Shown here: in pieces, positions 33,225 through 45,615 of the stretch | Layout of the letters: the number at the start of each line of letters is the position of its first letter | How positions within the stretch are numbered: position 1 is the stretch's first letter | From: Schistocerca nitens | Lineage: Eukaryota; Arthropoda; Insecta; Orthoptera; Acrididae | Direction: 5' to 3' | Assembly: GCF_023898315.1 (NCBI RefSeq) | Contig: NC_064618.1 | Location: forward strand, 188,719,548-188,783,547 | Length of the DNA stretch: 64,000 bases | The notes under the pieces: model-generated | Seen by the model: only the letters and a program-made list of their open reading frames with translations | Database searches by the model: none | Told to the model about the DNA's origin: nothing | Made by a program: the position numbers and the translations under genes

Positions 33225-35165
33225 TATAATTCTTCAATGTATTTTACAAGCGAAGAAATTTTAACATATTAAACATTAGTATATTGCGATTAATGTACAA
33301 TGTCAACGCTTAACCAAGACGTTTTAAAGGAAATGGAGAGACTATGTGCACGGAAGGTAAAATGGATCCCTGTGGTAAAAATTAACTTCAATTTTCCTTA
33401 AAGAAATGAATGATTTTTAAGAAAATGGAGACCTCCTCCTCTTATAATGGACTTCTGTTTTCGCAGTCGATTTAGTAAGAGGTTATGTTGCTGCATATCA
33501 TGCAATGTACTCTTATGATGCAATAATACTTGCACTTTTACAAAGCCAGACGTCTGTCAGTCACTGTAGATAACGTGTTAAGTCACAATATAGAAGATAT
33601 TTATGAATTCACATAAAACAGACGGAAGTATTTGGAAATTGGGCTCACATTATACGAAGGCAAAGCGAATGACTTCTCATCGCATCTGTCGTTTAAGTTT
33701 TATACTGTCCACAAGTCGAACTGCAAATTTAATATAACGAGAAACGATCGAATATTAGTTACCATTTTCACGTGGAAGTTACATCGTCAAAGAGTCTTCA
33801 AACAAGTCGCTCAGTAACTACAACGGCCTGAGACAACGAAGGAATACCAGACGACGGCACAGAAATCTGAGCAACAGTGACGATGATCTAGAAAAATTAT
33901 TGTGATGGGACTTAAATTACTAACATATTGTGCCACAAAATTTGTAAAATATATTTCCAGATACAACCTCACATTTTTGAAGAGCAGATTTTTTATTAAA
34001 CTGAATATTTCTCTCTATTTTATCTCCACTAAGGAAACATAACGTACAGACAACCGTTAGTTGGGATTTCACTAGGCACAGTCCAGAGGAGAAACCAAAC
34101 CACAGGGTCAAGAACGAATTCAGAAGAGATATGAAAATTGGAACACATGCCGTATGGCACTGAGCTGCTTCGAATTTTTGAGCAAGTCTACACAAACAAC
34201 TCACACTCACTCAACCACCCATTCACCCACCCAACCACTCACCCACCCAACCCCCTAACCACGCACACATTCATCCGAAATACAACAAACAGAGTTAATG
34301 AAATATAGAAAAATTAATTTCACACTATTATATTGGATGAGGGTAAATCAGATGAAAAACCATGAATGAGGTGAAGAACTCTGAGAAAACAAAATCACAA
34401 GGTGGTGTAACTATTTTATACTGCTGACAAGTGTACACACAAAAGGTGCATTTTCATAACGACAGCATCATAACTCAAGTATTCAAACTGGAAATAGTCA
34501 ACGCAATAGTTGTGAGATCTTCGTTGAAATTAATGAATAGCTCACAAAAGTAACAGGATATGGAGAAAAACGGGGAGATGTATAATTAGTGCCGTATGAA
34601 CAACAATAGGGCATCGGCTGACAGTCGGCAAAACGGAGGTAAACATTCTTCCTGACAAGCGGACTCATCCGGTTATCATATCAACACATGATCATGTAGT
34701 ACATAACAGAGTTAGCCAGTGCATGCATCGTTAGCAGGAAAGGTAAACTACAGAAACAGCGATCGCAAAATGTGCAAGAGGAGTTGTTGGTAAAATACTG
34801 TTATGGAATACTGTATCTATGGCCTGGGACTCCTCCAGTTGCGCTGTAGATAACATTAAGTGCGTGTTGCTTCATTGCCTATGAGCTGACGATCAGTAAC
34901 GTTATACAATCTTTACAAGACATATTTGGCAAAGGTACAAGTTTAAAGCTTGTTGGGTGGTATATTTTTTCTGTTTATTTGACTGATGCAAGATTAAATT
35001 TTTTGATAGTCAGTATACGTTTTGGTAGTGCTGCTGAATTCATGACAGCATTCCCAAGCCGTGCTATAGCTTTGTACACAGTAGCTACCACTAAAGAGGC
35101 TTTTTAGCTCAGCGTGAAATGTATATTACAATACAGGACTAAGAAAATCATTGTTATATTATCGT
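33225..35165 (+). repeat. Repeat A, copy 1 (unclassified interspersed repeat)
   Basis: About 1.94 kb that aligns by eye, in reverse orientation, with 43595-45615. Shared anchors include AACCAAGAYGTTTTAAAG, the CA-rich stretch at 34200-34265 against the TG run at 44496-44553, GATATGATAACCGGATGRG in complement, and TTAGCTCAGCGTGAAATGTA. No coding frame survives. The right side is cut by a Tc1 relic at about 35166. Confidence 0.75.
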
Positions 35166-36040
35166 GGTGAAACCAATGGAAAACCACGTTCATACGCTGT
35201 TGGGTTGCGCGGCCAGCCAGCATTACAGACGTCGGACGTCGTGGGCTGTGCAGACTGCTAAAACAGGACAGGTGGCGAATTGTGGCGCAACTAACAACAG
35301 ACTTTAATGCTGGGCAGTGTACAAGTGTGTCTGAACACAAAGTGCACCCAACACTCCTAACGATGGGCCTCCGCAGCGAACAAAAAATGCATGTGCCAAT
35401 GTTAACACCACGACGTCTGCTACTACGACTGAAATGAGCATGTGGTCATCGGCAATGGACGTTGACGTAGTGGCAAGGTGTTGCATTGTCTGTTGAATCA
35501 CCATCTTCATCATCATGGTGATGGGATGGGACGCGAATCCTTCTTTTTCCAGGGAAATAGTTCCTTGGCATCTGTACTGCGGAACGGAGAGAAGCTGGAA
35601 GCGGCTCCGCTACGCTTTGGCGGCTAAGGAGTATAGTGCAACTATTGCAGACCTCGTAGACCCCTTCATGATGATCATGTTTCCCGACTGCAGCGGCATT
35701 TTTGTTCAAGGTACTGCGTGGTGACACAAGGCCAAGGGTAAGGGAGTGGTTCAAGGAAGAGAATGGCGAGTTCCAATTATTGTGCTTCCACCCCACTTCC
35801 CCAGATCTTAACCGCTTTTTACTGAACGAGGCGTCAAAGCACATCGGCCTCCTGCCCGAAATTTGCAGAATTAGGTGACTTGTGTGTCTAGATGTGTTGC
35901 AAACTCCTTCCAGCGACCTACGAAGGCCTCAGTGCTTTCATGCCACGACGCGTCTCCACTGTTATCTGTGCCAGATGTGGGCATATGGGCTGTTACGTAG
36001 GTTGTCACAATGTTCTGGTTGATCATTGTATACTGACAAT
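35166..36040 (+). pseudogene. Tc1-like transposon relic
   Basis: The text ACAGGACAGGTGGCGAATTG and then ACTTTAATGCTGGGCAGTG corresponds to the helix-turn-helix part of a Tc1 transposase gene and recurs in complement at 41060-41110. The right end carries GTCACAATGTTCTGG, matching the CCAGAACATT end of the copy at 40280-41455. Several frameshifts and stops. Confidence 0.65.
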
Positions 36041-36204
36041 GTCCATGATCTACTTAGCTGCCAGCACATACCCTTGGATGGTCACCCTGTAGATACGCTA
36101 CATCACGAGAATATTTTATTAAATATTAACACAGAACAATAGTTTCAAAGCAGTCGACTTCTGAAGAATACCAAAGAAGCTATTCACTTACGGCTTAATG
36201 CAAA

Positions 36205-36370
36205 TCCTATCATTGCCAATCTTCTTCTTGTCATCATTGCCCACATGTCTCTTTCTTCGCCGATACCGTCACAATACCTTAGTTTGAAAATCCTGCTACA
36301 GCACTACATCTCAAACGCTTCGATTCCTTTCTTTTCCTATTTTCCCACAGTCCACATTTCCTTCGTTATA
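36205..36370 (-). pseudogene. LINE reverse-transcriptase C-terminal relic
   Basis: On the minus strand, decayed text corresponds to the ...RIEAFEMWC... and ...IGEERDMW... part of the RTE-like LINE protein seen at 16735-17222. Stops interrupt it. Confidence 0.5.
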
Positions 36371-36624
36371 ACTTCTTCTGAAGAAAGACAAGTGTAATAA
36401 GTGACGTTAATATCATTTTTGGCACAAACATTTTGTTTAAACATAATAACAAAAATTATGTCCAAGAAAGAAATGAAGTCAAAGAATTCTGCTACATCAG
36501 AAAAAAGTAACATGATGAGGAAATGGATCATAAAAAGCAGACTGCCATCCGTAAGGTTGTCGTTACTAGCAAGAAGAAGATAACGTGTTTCGGATTTCGA
36601 CCTTAGAGAACTAAATTTCTAACA
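36371..36624. other. No gene recognised
   Basis: AT-rich connecting sequence between two opposed LINE relics. Confidence 0.45.
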
Positions 36625-36740
36625 ATGTTTACTTGCGTTGTAGCTTTGTACGGAAGCGAAACATGGACTGTAGGAAAACTGAAAAAAGAATGAATGGAAG
36701 AGAGAAATAAACTATTGCATGAGGAATGGTCTGGCATCTA
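36625..36740 (+). pseudogene. LINE reverse-transcriptase relic
   Basis: One plus-strand frame reads LYGSETWTVGKLKKE before a stop, matching the YGSETWTI motif of the LINE fragment at 16735-17222. Confidence 0.6.
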
Positions 36741-37246
36741 GAATTTTTTTTTATTTTTTTGTGGTTCCTGATATAGAAATAGATTTCCAAAATTGATACT
36801 AAAGCAGCAGTTGGTTTCTTGTGGGATAACTATCACCCCCGAATGAACCATGGATCTCTACGAGGTGGAATGGTTTGTTTTTCCCCCAGGAAGCAAATGG
36901 CTATACAGTAGGTGCAACATCATAATAGGTGAGACACACATATGACACCAGGAGGTGTGCAGAAGATATTTAAGATATTTCAGTACTAGTTTGACGGCCA
37001 AGTCTGTATGATTCAATGATCTGACCTTGAAACATTAGTCTACACAGCTGTGTCCTTTTGAAACTGTCAATGGCTGATAGAAGGGGGAACTACAGTTGTT
37101 AACGCTCCCGTGGATAGTCAGCTCTAATGTATGGGTTAACGATGATGGTAGCCTGTAGGGTAAAATATTTCGAAAGTGAAATACTCCTAATTGGGTATGC
37201 AGTTCAAAGGATTAAAAAGGGAAAATGGATAAACTGAAGTTAGTTA
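36741..37246. other. No gene recognised
   Basis: Non-coding DNA up to the TA duplication of the Tc1 element. Confidence 0.5.
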
Positions 37247-37248
37247 TA

Positions 37249-38670
37249 CACTCCTGGAAATTGAAATAAGAACACCGTGAATTCATTGTCCCAGGAAGGG
37301 GAAACTTTATTGACACATTCCTGGGGTCAGATACATCACATGATCACACTGACAGAACCACAGGCACATAGACACAGGCAACAGAGCATGCACAATGTCG
37401 GCACTAGTACAGTGTATATCCACCTTTCGCAGCAATGCAGGCTGCTATTCTCCCATGGAGACGATCGTAGAGATGCTGGATGTAGTCCTGTGGAACGGCT
37501 TGCCATGCCATTTCCACCTGGCGCCTCAGTTGGACCAGCGTTCGTGCTGGACGTGCAGACCGCGTGAGACGACGCTTCATCCAGTCCCAAACATGCTCGA
37601 TGGGGGACAGATCCGGAGATCTTGCTGGCCAGGGTAGTTGACTTACACCTTCTAGAGCACGTTGGGTGGCACGGGATACATGCGGACGTGCATTGTCCTG
37701 TTGGAACAGCACGTTCCCTTGCCGGTCTAGGAATGGTAGAACGATGGGTTCGATGACGGTTTGGATGTACCGTGCACTATTCAGTGTCCCCTCGACGATC
37801 ACCAGTGGTGTACGGCCAGTGTAGGAGATCGCTCCCCACACCATGATGCCGGGTGTTGGCCCTGTGTGCCTCGGTCGTATGCAGTCTTGATTGTGGCGCT
37901 CACCTGCACGTCGCCAAACACGCATACGACCATCATTGGCACCAAGGCAGAAGCGACTCTCATCGCTGAAGACGACACGTCTCCATTCGTCCCTCCATTC
38001 ACGCCTGTCGCGACACCACTGGAGGCGGGCTGCACGATGTTGGGGCGTGAGCGGAAGACGGCCTAACGGTGTGCGGCCCCGTAGCCCAGCTTCATGGAGA
38101 CGGTTGCGAATGGTCCTCGCCGATACCCCAGGAGCAACAGTGTCCCTAATTTGCTGGGAAGTGGCGGTGCGGTCCCCTACGGCACTGCGTAGGATCCTAC
38201 GGTCTTGGCGTGCATCCGTGCGTCGCTGCGGTCCGGTCCCAGGTCGACGGGCACGTGCACCTTCCGCCGACCACTGGCGACAACATCGATGTACTGTGGA
38301 GACCTCACGCCCCACGTGTTGAGCAATTCGGCGGTACGTCCACCCGGCCTCCCGCATGCCCACTATACGCCCTCGCTCAAAGTCCGTCAACTGCACATAC
38401 GGTTCACGTCCACGCTGTCGCGGCATGCTACCAGTGTTAAAGACTGCGATGGAGCTCCGTATGCCACGGCAAACTGGCTGACACTGACGGCGGCGGTGCA
38501 CAAATGCTGCGCAGCTAGCGCCATTCGACGGCCAACACCGCGGTTCCTGGTGTGTCCGCTGTGCCGTGCGTGTGATCATTGCTTGTACAGCCCTCTCGCA
38601 GTGTCCGGAGCAAGTATGGTGGGTCTGACACACCGGTGTCAATGTGTTCTTTTTTCCATTTCCAGGAGTG
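37249..38670 (-). mobile_element. Complete Tc1-like transposon
   Basis: 1422 bp, flanked by TA at 37247-37248 and 38671-38672. The terminal inverted repeats begin CACTCCTGGAAAT at both ends and continue with a few mismatches (TGAAATAAGAACAC against GGAAAAAAGAACAC). The transposase gene is open on the minus strand. The element is GC-richer than its surroundings. Intact ends, duplication and ORF suggest a young insertion that may be active or recently so. Confidence 0.92.
37404..38426 (-). CDS. Tc1-family DDE transposase, 340 residues
   Basis: Start ATG at 38426 (MPRQRGREPYVQLTDFERG), the usual N-terminus of this family; the same frame extends 91 codons further upstream through the terminal repeat and is not used. 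The N-terminal half has two helix-turn-helix-like DNA-binding segments (RGRIVGMREAGWTYRRIAQH; ATSQQIRD). Catalytic triad: D in FSDESRF, D in FQQDNARPH, E in SPIEHVWD. Between the second D and the E I count 32 residues, against 34 in classical Tc1. The C-terminus ends RIAACIAAKGGYTLY, the normal family ending. Length 340 is normal. It cuts and pastes the element at TA sites in the nucleus. No disabling change is visible. Confidence 0.93.
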   Translation of the reverse strand: MPRQRGREPYVQLTDFERGRIVGMREAGWTYRRIAQHVGREVSTVHRCCRQWSAEGARARRPGTGPQRRTDARQDRRILRSAVGDRTATSQQIRDTVAPGVSARTIRNRLHEAGLRGRTPLGRLPLTPQHRAARLQWCRDRREWRDEWRRVVFSDESRFCLGANDGRMRVWRRAGERHNQDCIRPRHTGPTPGIMVWGAISYTGRTPLVIVEGTLNSARYIQTVIEPIVLPFLDRQGNVLFQQDNARPHVSRATQRALEGVSQLPWPARSPDLSPIEHVWDWMKRRLTRSARPARTLVQLRRQVEMAWQAVPQDYIQHLYDRLHGRIAACIAAKGGYTLY

Positions 38671-38672
38671 TA

Positions 38673-40279
38673 GTTGCAATTCGTGAAGCGCAGTGGCAAG
38701 ATGAAAACGTCTGCAGCTCAAATAGTATAGAGCCATCAAGAATCAAATGCAGGTAATGCAGGTAATGCAGGTCGGTGATAATGAATACGAAAATAGGTAT
38801 TCACTTAAGCCACTATGAACAGCGTAAAGAACGCAGTATAGTAACGAATACCCACTGCAACACTACAGCTTTATACGCCGACTGGCACCGTAGTGGTGAA
38901 TATAATGAGAGAAAGTATGACGAGGTAAGAGAAATCATTCGGACGGGGAAGACAAACATTTAATTTTGATGGCAACTAGAATTCTATAGGCAGAAAAGGA
39001 CGAGAGAGAAAAGGAATAGGACAGGGCCAGAGGAAAATGAATGATACGGGAGGCTGCTATACAGAATTTTGTGCAGACTACAATTCAGTCATTGTATAAG
39101 GCATCTGTCACAACATACGTCATGAAATTGTTGGTTGTTTAGCCTTGTCAAATGCGGCAGAATATCTTTCCTCTGCCTACATTTGGTAGCATTTTAGATG
39201 TTCATATTTTCAGTGCCAGGGAGGAATACCACGCTGAGAACTGAATTTGGGTACCTTTACTCTCACCTTAATTCCAACTGGAAGTCAGTACAAAATGTGC
39301 CATTCACCACAAGTCCCAAACGTGGACGCTTGTTCACTTTGAATGAATGTGGGCGTAATGACAAATGCATGCAGCCTGGCACATTCAGGTGGAGGCTCTT
39401 AGTTTAGCTCTGCAGTAGCAGGCTGGGAAGGCGGTTCAAAGCTCTTGTCGAAATCAGCTCCTATGGCGTCAGGTCGGCACGACTCAGTTTCCGGAGATAC
39501 GGACGTGCGTCACTAGGTTGTGGCGCCGTGTGGTTTGTCTTTTCGTATCCGAGGTTTCAGAAGCCGTCTTCAGAATTTCACCCGTTTAACGGAATGGAAA
39601 ATTACAGGACGAGCGAAGCGAACGTTTCATCTCCCCCTTTTCATTGTACGAGACGTCTGCTCTTTCTAAACGAAGCTGTCTGAAGATTGGTCAACATGCC
39701 TCGACCAAGTTCCGTCGCCCTCAGTATACATATACGAAATAACTATTTTTCTAGGTAATAGTCCACTAATGATTAAGAAACACTGTTTACTAACTGCATT
39801 TGTCAGTTAAGTAATTAGGAACAATACTTAATTCCCATAAATTTTGCACCTGCAAGAAGCGACTAATCACTTGGTTTTGTGACTACAAAAGAAGAAGAAG
39901 GAAAAAAAAAACGCTGACTGTGGCCTTCATAGGTAACACATGGGTAGCCTGGTTGCCTTAATCGTCTCCCGACGTGAGACGAACACCACTTCGAGTTCAG
40001 ACAATTCCATCTGGTCAAAATTCATCTATAACGCTATCGCTACATGTCTCTAATTCACTTGCTGATTAGCATATTACTGACTCTTGCACGGCTTTGATAT
40101 TATACCAAAAGCACGATGCTACCTCATTGTCTGTGTTGCTAAGCAATCGGCTCTCTGTCGCGCACGACCTAATCATGAGACACTTTAGCTCGCGCAGAGG
40201 CGTTTACCACGAGGACCTACAGGGTGGCCATCCAGTGATATGTGCTAGCAGCTATGTAGGTCATAGACATTATCAGCTT
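38673..40279. other. No gene recognised
   Basis: Non-coding DNA. A short direct repeat AATGCAGGT occurs three times at 38746-38772. Open frames are below 70 codons, and only the segment near 39900 has an A-run (GGAAAAAAAAAACG). Confidence 0.5.
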
Positions 40280-41455
40280 ACTCCCATCGACCAGAACATT
40301 AAGACTACATATGTAAAATCCGCTATGTCCACCTTTGGCACGGATAACAGCGGCGACTCGTTGTGGTATTGAAGCAAAGAGGCCCAGATAGCTCGCTGGA
40401 GGGAATTTTCACCACAACTACACACTTACCAGTCACCGAATTCCCGCAAATTTCGGGCAGGTGGGCGATGAGCTCTGACGCCACTTTCAGGACATCCGAG
40501 AACTGTTCGATCTGTTCAGACTGGCGAATTGCGGTGGCAAGCACAATAATTGGAACTCGTCAATCTCTTCCTTGAAGCACTCTCTCACCTTCCTGGCACT
40601 GTGACATGACCATTATCTAGTAGAAAAGTGATCGTCATGGAGGGGTGTACTTCGTCTGCAGCCTTTGCACCATACTCCTCGGCCGTAATGGTGCCTTAAA
40701 CGAGCTCCATTGGATCCGTGGATGCGCCAGTGAATGTTCTCCAAAGCATAGCGCAGCCACCGACAGCTTCTCTCCGTCCAGTGGTATAGGTGTCAAGCAA
40801 CCACTTCCCTGGAAGAAAAAGGATTCGCGCCCCGTCCCATCTGCATGATGAAGAAGATGGTGACTCATCAGCCAATGCTACGCTCTGCCACTGCGCCAAT
40901 GTCAAGTGCCGATGATCACGTCACCATTTCTGTCGTAATAGCGAATGCCGTGGTGTTAACATTAGTACACGCATGTGTCGTCGGCTGTGGAGGCCCATCA
41001 TTAGTAGTGTTCGGTGCCCTACATATTCAGACACACTTGTTCTCTGCCCAGCATTAACGTTTGATGTTAGTTCTGCCACAATTCGCCACCTGTCCTGTTT
41101 TAGCAGCTTGACCAGCCTACGACAACCGACATATATAATGAGCGGAGGACACGAAAACCCATGATTTCACCTTTGTTTCTTCACGTGTTGAAGACACTCC
41201 CCACATAATTTCTCAAACACTCGACAACTGCTGTAGCTTCCCAAATGCTCGTGCCAACCTCCGGGCCATCATAGTCTGCCCTTGGTTAAACTCAGATCCA
41301 TCACCCGTCTACCCCATTCTACACATGGAAGCGAGCTAACTGATAATACATGCGTCGTTGGTGTGTCTGTCATTACTCGCCAGGTGACACTGCTACCACC
41401 TGGACGGATTTATATCGACAGTAGGTCAATGGTCATAATATGGTCGCTTAACATT
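40280..41455 (-). pseudogene. Tc1-like transposon relic, nearly full length
   Basis: The left end is GACCAGAACATTAAGACTAC and the right end GTCAATGGTCATAATATGG, consistent with decayed inverted ends of the type CATTATGACCACC. On the minus strand the C-terminal codons read QRVAAVIRAKGGHSG next to the left end, as in Tc1 proteins. The middle has many stops and frameshifts. It is the same family as 35166-36040. Confidence 0.65.
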
Positions 41456-41930
41456 GTATGCCAAGACTGAATATAATTTGGAGCGACAGCATGATGATCT
41501 GTTATACCAAAATATTTCCCTGAGAAGCACGTCACTTCGATTTGGAGGAAGACGGTCCTCAAACATTAACTATAGAACTCACGGTCAATGTGGAATTGCT
41601 GAGCTGTGGTCATGGACGCTGGCTGGATCTGTTTCGTGAGCACATAGAATATACGTAGATCGTTGGCTGTTATTCGAAACTGGCCATGCGCTGCAGTGTA
41701 CTTTTTATTGTGAGATTTAGAATTGAGCTAAACTCGATTTTATTCAAATACTTTATTCGTTCAGGTTGAATAAATTACGTTTCTAAGGGTTTCTGTCTGT
41801 TTTTGGTGGCGTGATTAAGGTCCATCTGGTCTGAGTCCAATTTTGTAATTAATTAATTTTCCTTGTGGCCTTCTTGCGTCATTAATTTGTATACTCAGCA
41901 TTAAGTAAACTGCTTGCTGTTTTAGTTGAA
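41456..41930. other. No gene recognised
   Basis: AT-rich non-coding sequence. Confidence 0.45.
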
Positions 41931-41934
41931 GCCA

Positions 41935-42150
41935 TGTGGGTCTGCTTTCATTCAGCCAGAGTTTCCCAAATATCTATTTTCTCCCCTATTATACTTAACA
42001 CCCTTTCACAAGTTACCGTACCTAACAGTATAGTCCCCATTAGTCTTCTACTACAGTGCATTTCAAACGCTTTTATTCTTTCATGACCTTTACTGTTTAT
42101 CGTACTATTTCACTTACTTCCACCTTACGTACTTTCAGAAAAGATCACCT
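41935..42150 (-). pseudogene. Weak LINE reverse-transcriptase relic
   Basis: On the minus strand, text near 42110-42030 resembles the codons for KRIEAFEMWCYRRML of the LINE at 16735-17222, with frameshifts. The order and spacing fit, but divergence is high. Confidence 0.4.
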
Positions 42151-43594
42151 AACACTGATTATAATTGGGGTATATTTCCTATTAAAATTTTCCTATTTTT
42201 CAAAAGAACTCTTTTGGTGAGCAGTTTCCACGTAAGCATCCTTTTTATATGTGTAATCATCAGCCATTTTTCAGCCAATATAACAGATTTTGCTTGTAAT
42301 ACCTTTAACTTCTCATATATTTATGTAATAAGTGGAAATATAGATAGTAAATAATAGAAAGCTGGGTTCAACAACTTCAGATGCAAAAGAAAGGGTTACT
42401 GTAACTTCCTCACGAATGTCATCGTTTACAGTGCTGCTTCAAACGGACTTTCAGTATGTTATTCTGTGTTTAAGAGGTTCCATTTTGAATATCTTTATGT
42501 CTGATAGACTGGGATACTGGACCAGAGGGTAGGTGGCAAGGGGAAAGAATAAATTAGGGAAAGGGGAAGTGTTGGGGAATATTTTTAATTCAGTCATATG
42601 GAACTTCCTAAACAGGGGGTGAGAGGTAGGGTCCTGGGATATGTCGAAAGCGAGAAAGTGTATAGACAATAACCTGTTTGTGTGTGTCGTGGATAGTGAG
42701 TAACCTGGAAAAACATCCCACCATCAGAAGTGAGGGTAACAGAAAAAGACAATGGTAAGGCGCGACATCACTGAGTCAGTTAGTGGGGAACAGCCGTGGG
42801 GCCTCTAGAGAAATAATGAACTGTTTAGACAACCCCAGTGACTATCCAAAAATCACCACCTAAGGCTGATGATGGAGGTAACTTTACAGGCTGAAACAAG
42901 ACGATGATGTCCAAGATAGGCATGGCAGAATGGTATAGAAGAGGCATAGCGGTAGAGGGAACCGTCTGTAGGATACTATTCCTGACAGAAAAAGGTAGTG
43001 TTCCTTCGTGTCTTCTGCACAGTAAGGTAGATGACGACAGAATTAAGCAAGTAAATAGTTTACGAAGATGTAAAAGCAAGTATAGTAAACAATACCGTCA
43101 TTGTTTTGGATGTGTGGAAAATTTCGTCCGCTGTTGGTAGAGCTCAAGTGCTATTTAACCACATTACGCTTAGTAACGTGTTGGATAAACATTAGTTGCT
43201 AGTTGAATAGAAGACCAGACAGAATATGAGGAAAAAATGTCATTTAATTATTAAAAACTGAGAACGCCACGTGAAACGTCAGACCTATCTTTCTGGTTTT
43301 ATCAAGTGGCTAACGACCAGTTAACAAGTAGCGTTGTCGTTATTTCCATCTCTCTCGTGATATCGACCTCTGTGAAATCAATAACCGTGGCCTGGTTTAA
43401 GGTACGACGAAGTATTCACATCCCGCCGTCTGCATGAAACATGTCCATCTCTTTAATACTTTCAGAATAGTTTTATCGTTTTCCAACGTCAGTTTTAAAC
43501 TACAAGGAAATTACCCTTCATTAGACTATTTCGTACTCAGATGTTGATCGCTGGTAATCAGTAACCGCTAGTCACCTTCAAGTCACTTAGGAAT
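42151..43594. other. No gene recognised
   Basis: Non-coding. Short open frames near 42825-43140 on both strands have no family resemblance. Confidence 0.5.
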
Positions 43595-44495
43595 GACAAT
43601 ATAACAAAGAATTTCTTGGTCCTGTATTGCAATGTATACATTTCACGCTGAGCTAATAAAACTTACTTAAAGTCAGCTACTGTGTGCAAAATTATAGTAA
43701 CTTTGGGAACGCTTCCATGAATTCAGCAGTACTTCCCTAACATATACTGACAAGCAAAAAATTTAATCTTGCATCACTCAAATCAACAGAAAAATATGCT
43801 ACCCAACAAGCTTTAAAGTTGCACATATGCCAAATATCTCTTATAAAGATTGTCTTACGTTCCTGATCGTCAGCTGATAAGCAATGGAGTAACATGCACC
43901 TAACGTCATCTACAGAGCGACTGGAGGAGTACCAGGCCATAGATATTCCATACACATTATTTTCCCAACACCTGTACTCGCATTGTTTACCATCTCTGTT
44001 TCTATAGTATACCTCTCCATTTAAAGTTGTCTGCACTGGCTAACTCTCTTATATACAAGATGACCATCTGTTGATATGATAACCGGATGGGTTCGCTTGT
44101 CAGGGAGCAAGTTTACCTACCTCTTTACCGACGGTCAGATTACACTGTTTTGTTGTTCGTACGGCGCTAATTACACTTCTCTTAATGTTACTCCATCTCC
44201 TGTTACTTTTTCAAGATACTCATTAATTCCTGTAAAGATCTCACCAATAATGGTTTACCTCTTTTCATTTTGAATACTTGAGTTACGGTTCTTTCGTTAT
44301 GAAAGTTTAGCTTTTAATTTGTGTATAGACTTCTCAATAGTAAAAAAAATTAAACACATCCCTGTGATTTTGTTGACTGATCAGCAGGATTCTTCACCAC
44401 ATTCATAGTTTTAAAAGTAATTTACCGTCATCCGTTTCAATATCGCCAAATTAATTTTTCTACATTTCATTCATTTTGTTGGTCGTATTTAGTAT

Positions 44496-44556
<61 letters not shown>

Positions 44557-45615
44557 TGTATGGTTCGGGAGTTGGGTGAGAGAGTGGTTGGGTGGGTGTG
44601 TCTGTGTGGACCTTCTCAAAAGTTCAATGCAGCTCAGTGCCATATGGCATGTGTTACAATTTTCATACCCCTTCTGAAATCATTCTAGACCTGGTTTCTG
44701 CTCCACAATGTTTCATGAATCAACTGTAACAGTTTCTCTCCCCAGATGTTTTTATGCGTAGGCCATGTCTAGTGAAACCAAATGTAACAGTTGTCTGTGA
44801 GTTATTTTTCCTTAGTGGCAGGTAAAAGAGAGAGAAATACACAGTTTAATAAAAACACAAGCTCTGCAAGAATGTGAGGCTGTAACCGGAAGTAGACTTC
44901 ACATATTCTCTGGCACAATGTCGTCAGTAATTTAATACCCATCACAGCACTCTTTCTAGCATATTCAGTGACTATTGTTTTGATTTCTGTGCCATCGCCT
45001 CTTACTCATTTTTTATCTCAGGCTCTTGTGGCTCCCGACCGTCATCACTGTTTGAAGACTGAATAACATTGTGACTTCCACGTAAAAATGATAACTAATA
45101 TTCGATCGTTGCTCGTTAAATTACATTTGCAGGTTCGACTTGCGGATAGTGTAATACTTAAAGGACAGACGCGAAGAGCAGACAGTCACTTTGCCTTCAT
45201 ATAATGTGAGCGCATTTTCCCAATACATCCCTCTGTTAAATGTAAATTCATAAATATCTTCAATATTGTGAGATTACAAATTATCGACAGTGACTAGCAA
45301 CGCCTGGTTTTGTAAGAGTGAAAGTATTATTGCATCATATGAGTACATTACATGAAATGCAGCAACATTACCTCTTACTACATCGATGGCGAAATCAGAA
45401 ATGAACTACAAGAGGAAGAAGTCTCCATTTTCTCAAAAATCATCCGATTCTTTAAGAAAAATTTAGGTCTGTTTTACCACAGATGTCTATTTTACCTTCC
45501 ATAGACATAGTGTCTCCGTTTTCTTTAAAACATCTTGGTTCAGCGTTGAAGTCGTACATTGTTCTTAATATAACAGTATTTAATAAGGTAAAAATTCTTC
45601 GCATTAAAGGTGTTT
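43595..45615 (-). repeat. Repeat A, copy 2 (inverted relative to copy 1)
   Basis: Reverse complement of 33225-35165 over about 1.9-2.0 kb, with substitutions and small indels. It contains the (TG)n run at 44496-44553 where copy 1 has a diverged CA-rich stretch. The segment 45150-45615 also matches 47205-47645 in the same orientation. Confidence 0.75.
44496..44553. repeat. (TG)n microsatellite
   Basis: An almost pure TG run of about 55 bases inside repeat A copy 2. It produces a false polycysteine-valine frame. Confidence 0.97.

Noticed and set aside
38427-38699. 91-codon upstream extension of the Tc1 transposase frame
   Set aside because: It runs across the terminal inverted repeat into flanking DNA and lacks family similarity. 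The start at 38426 gives the normal N-terminus and length.
37891-38756. 143- and 183-codon plus-strand frames
   Set aside because: They are antisense to the Tc1 transposase gene and its GC-rich terminus; arginine- and proline-rich artefacts.
44476-44688. Polycysteine-valine frame
   Set aside because: Product of the (TG)n run inside repeat A copy 2.
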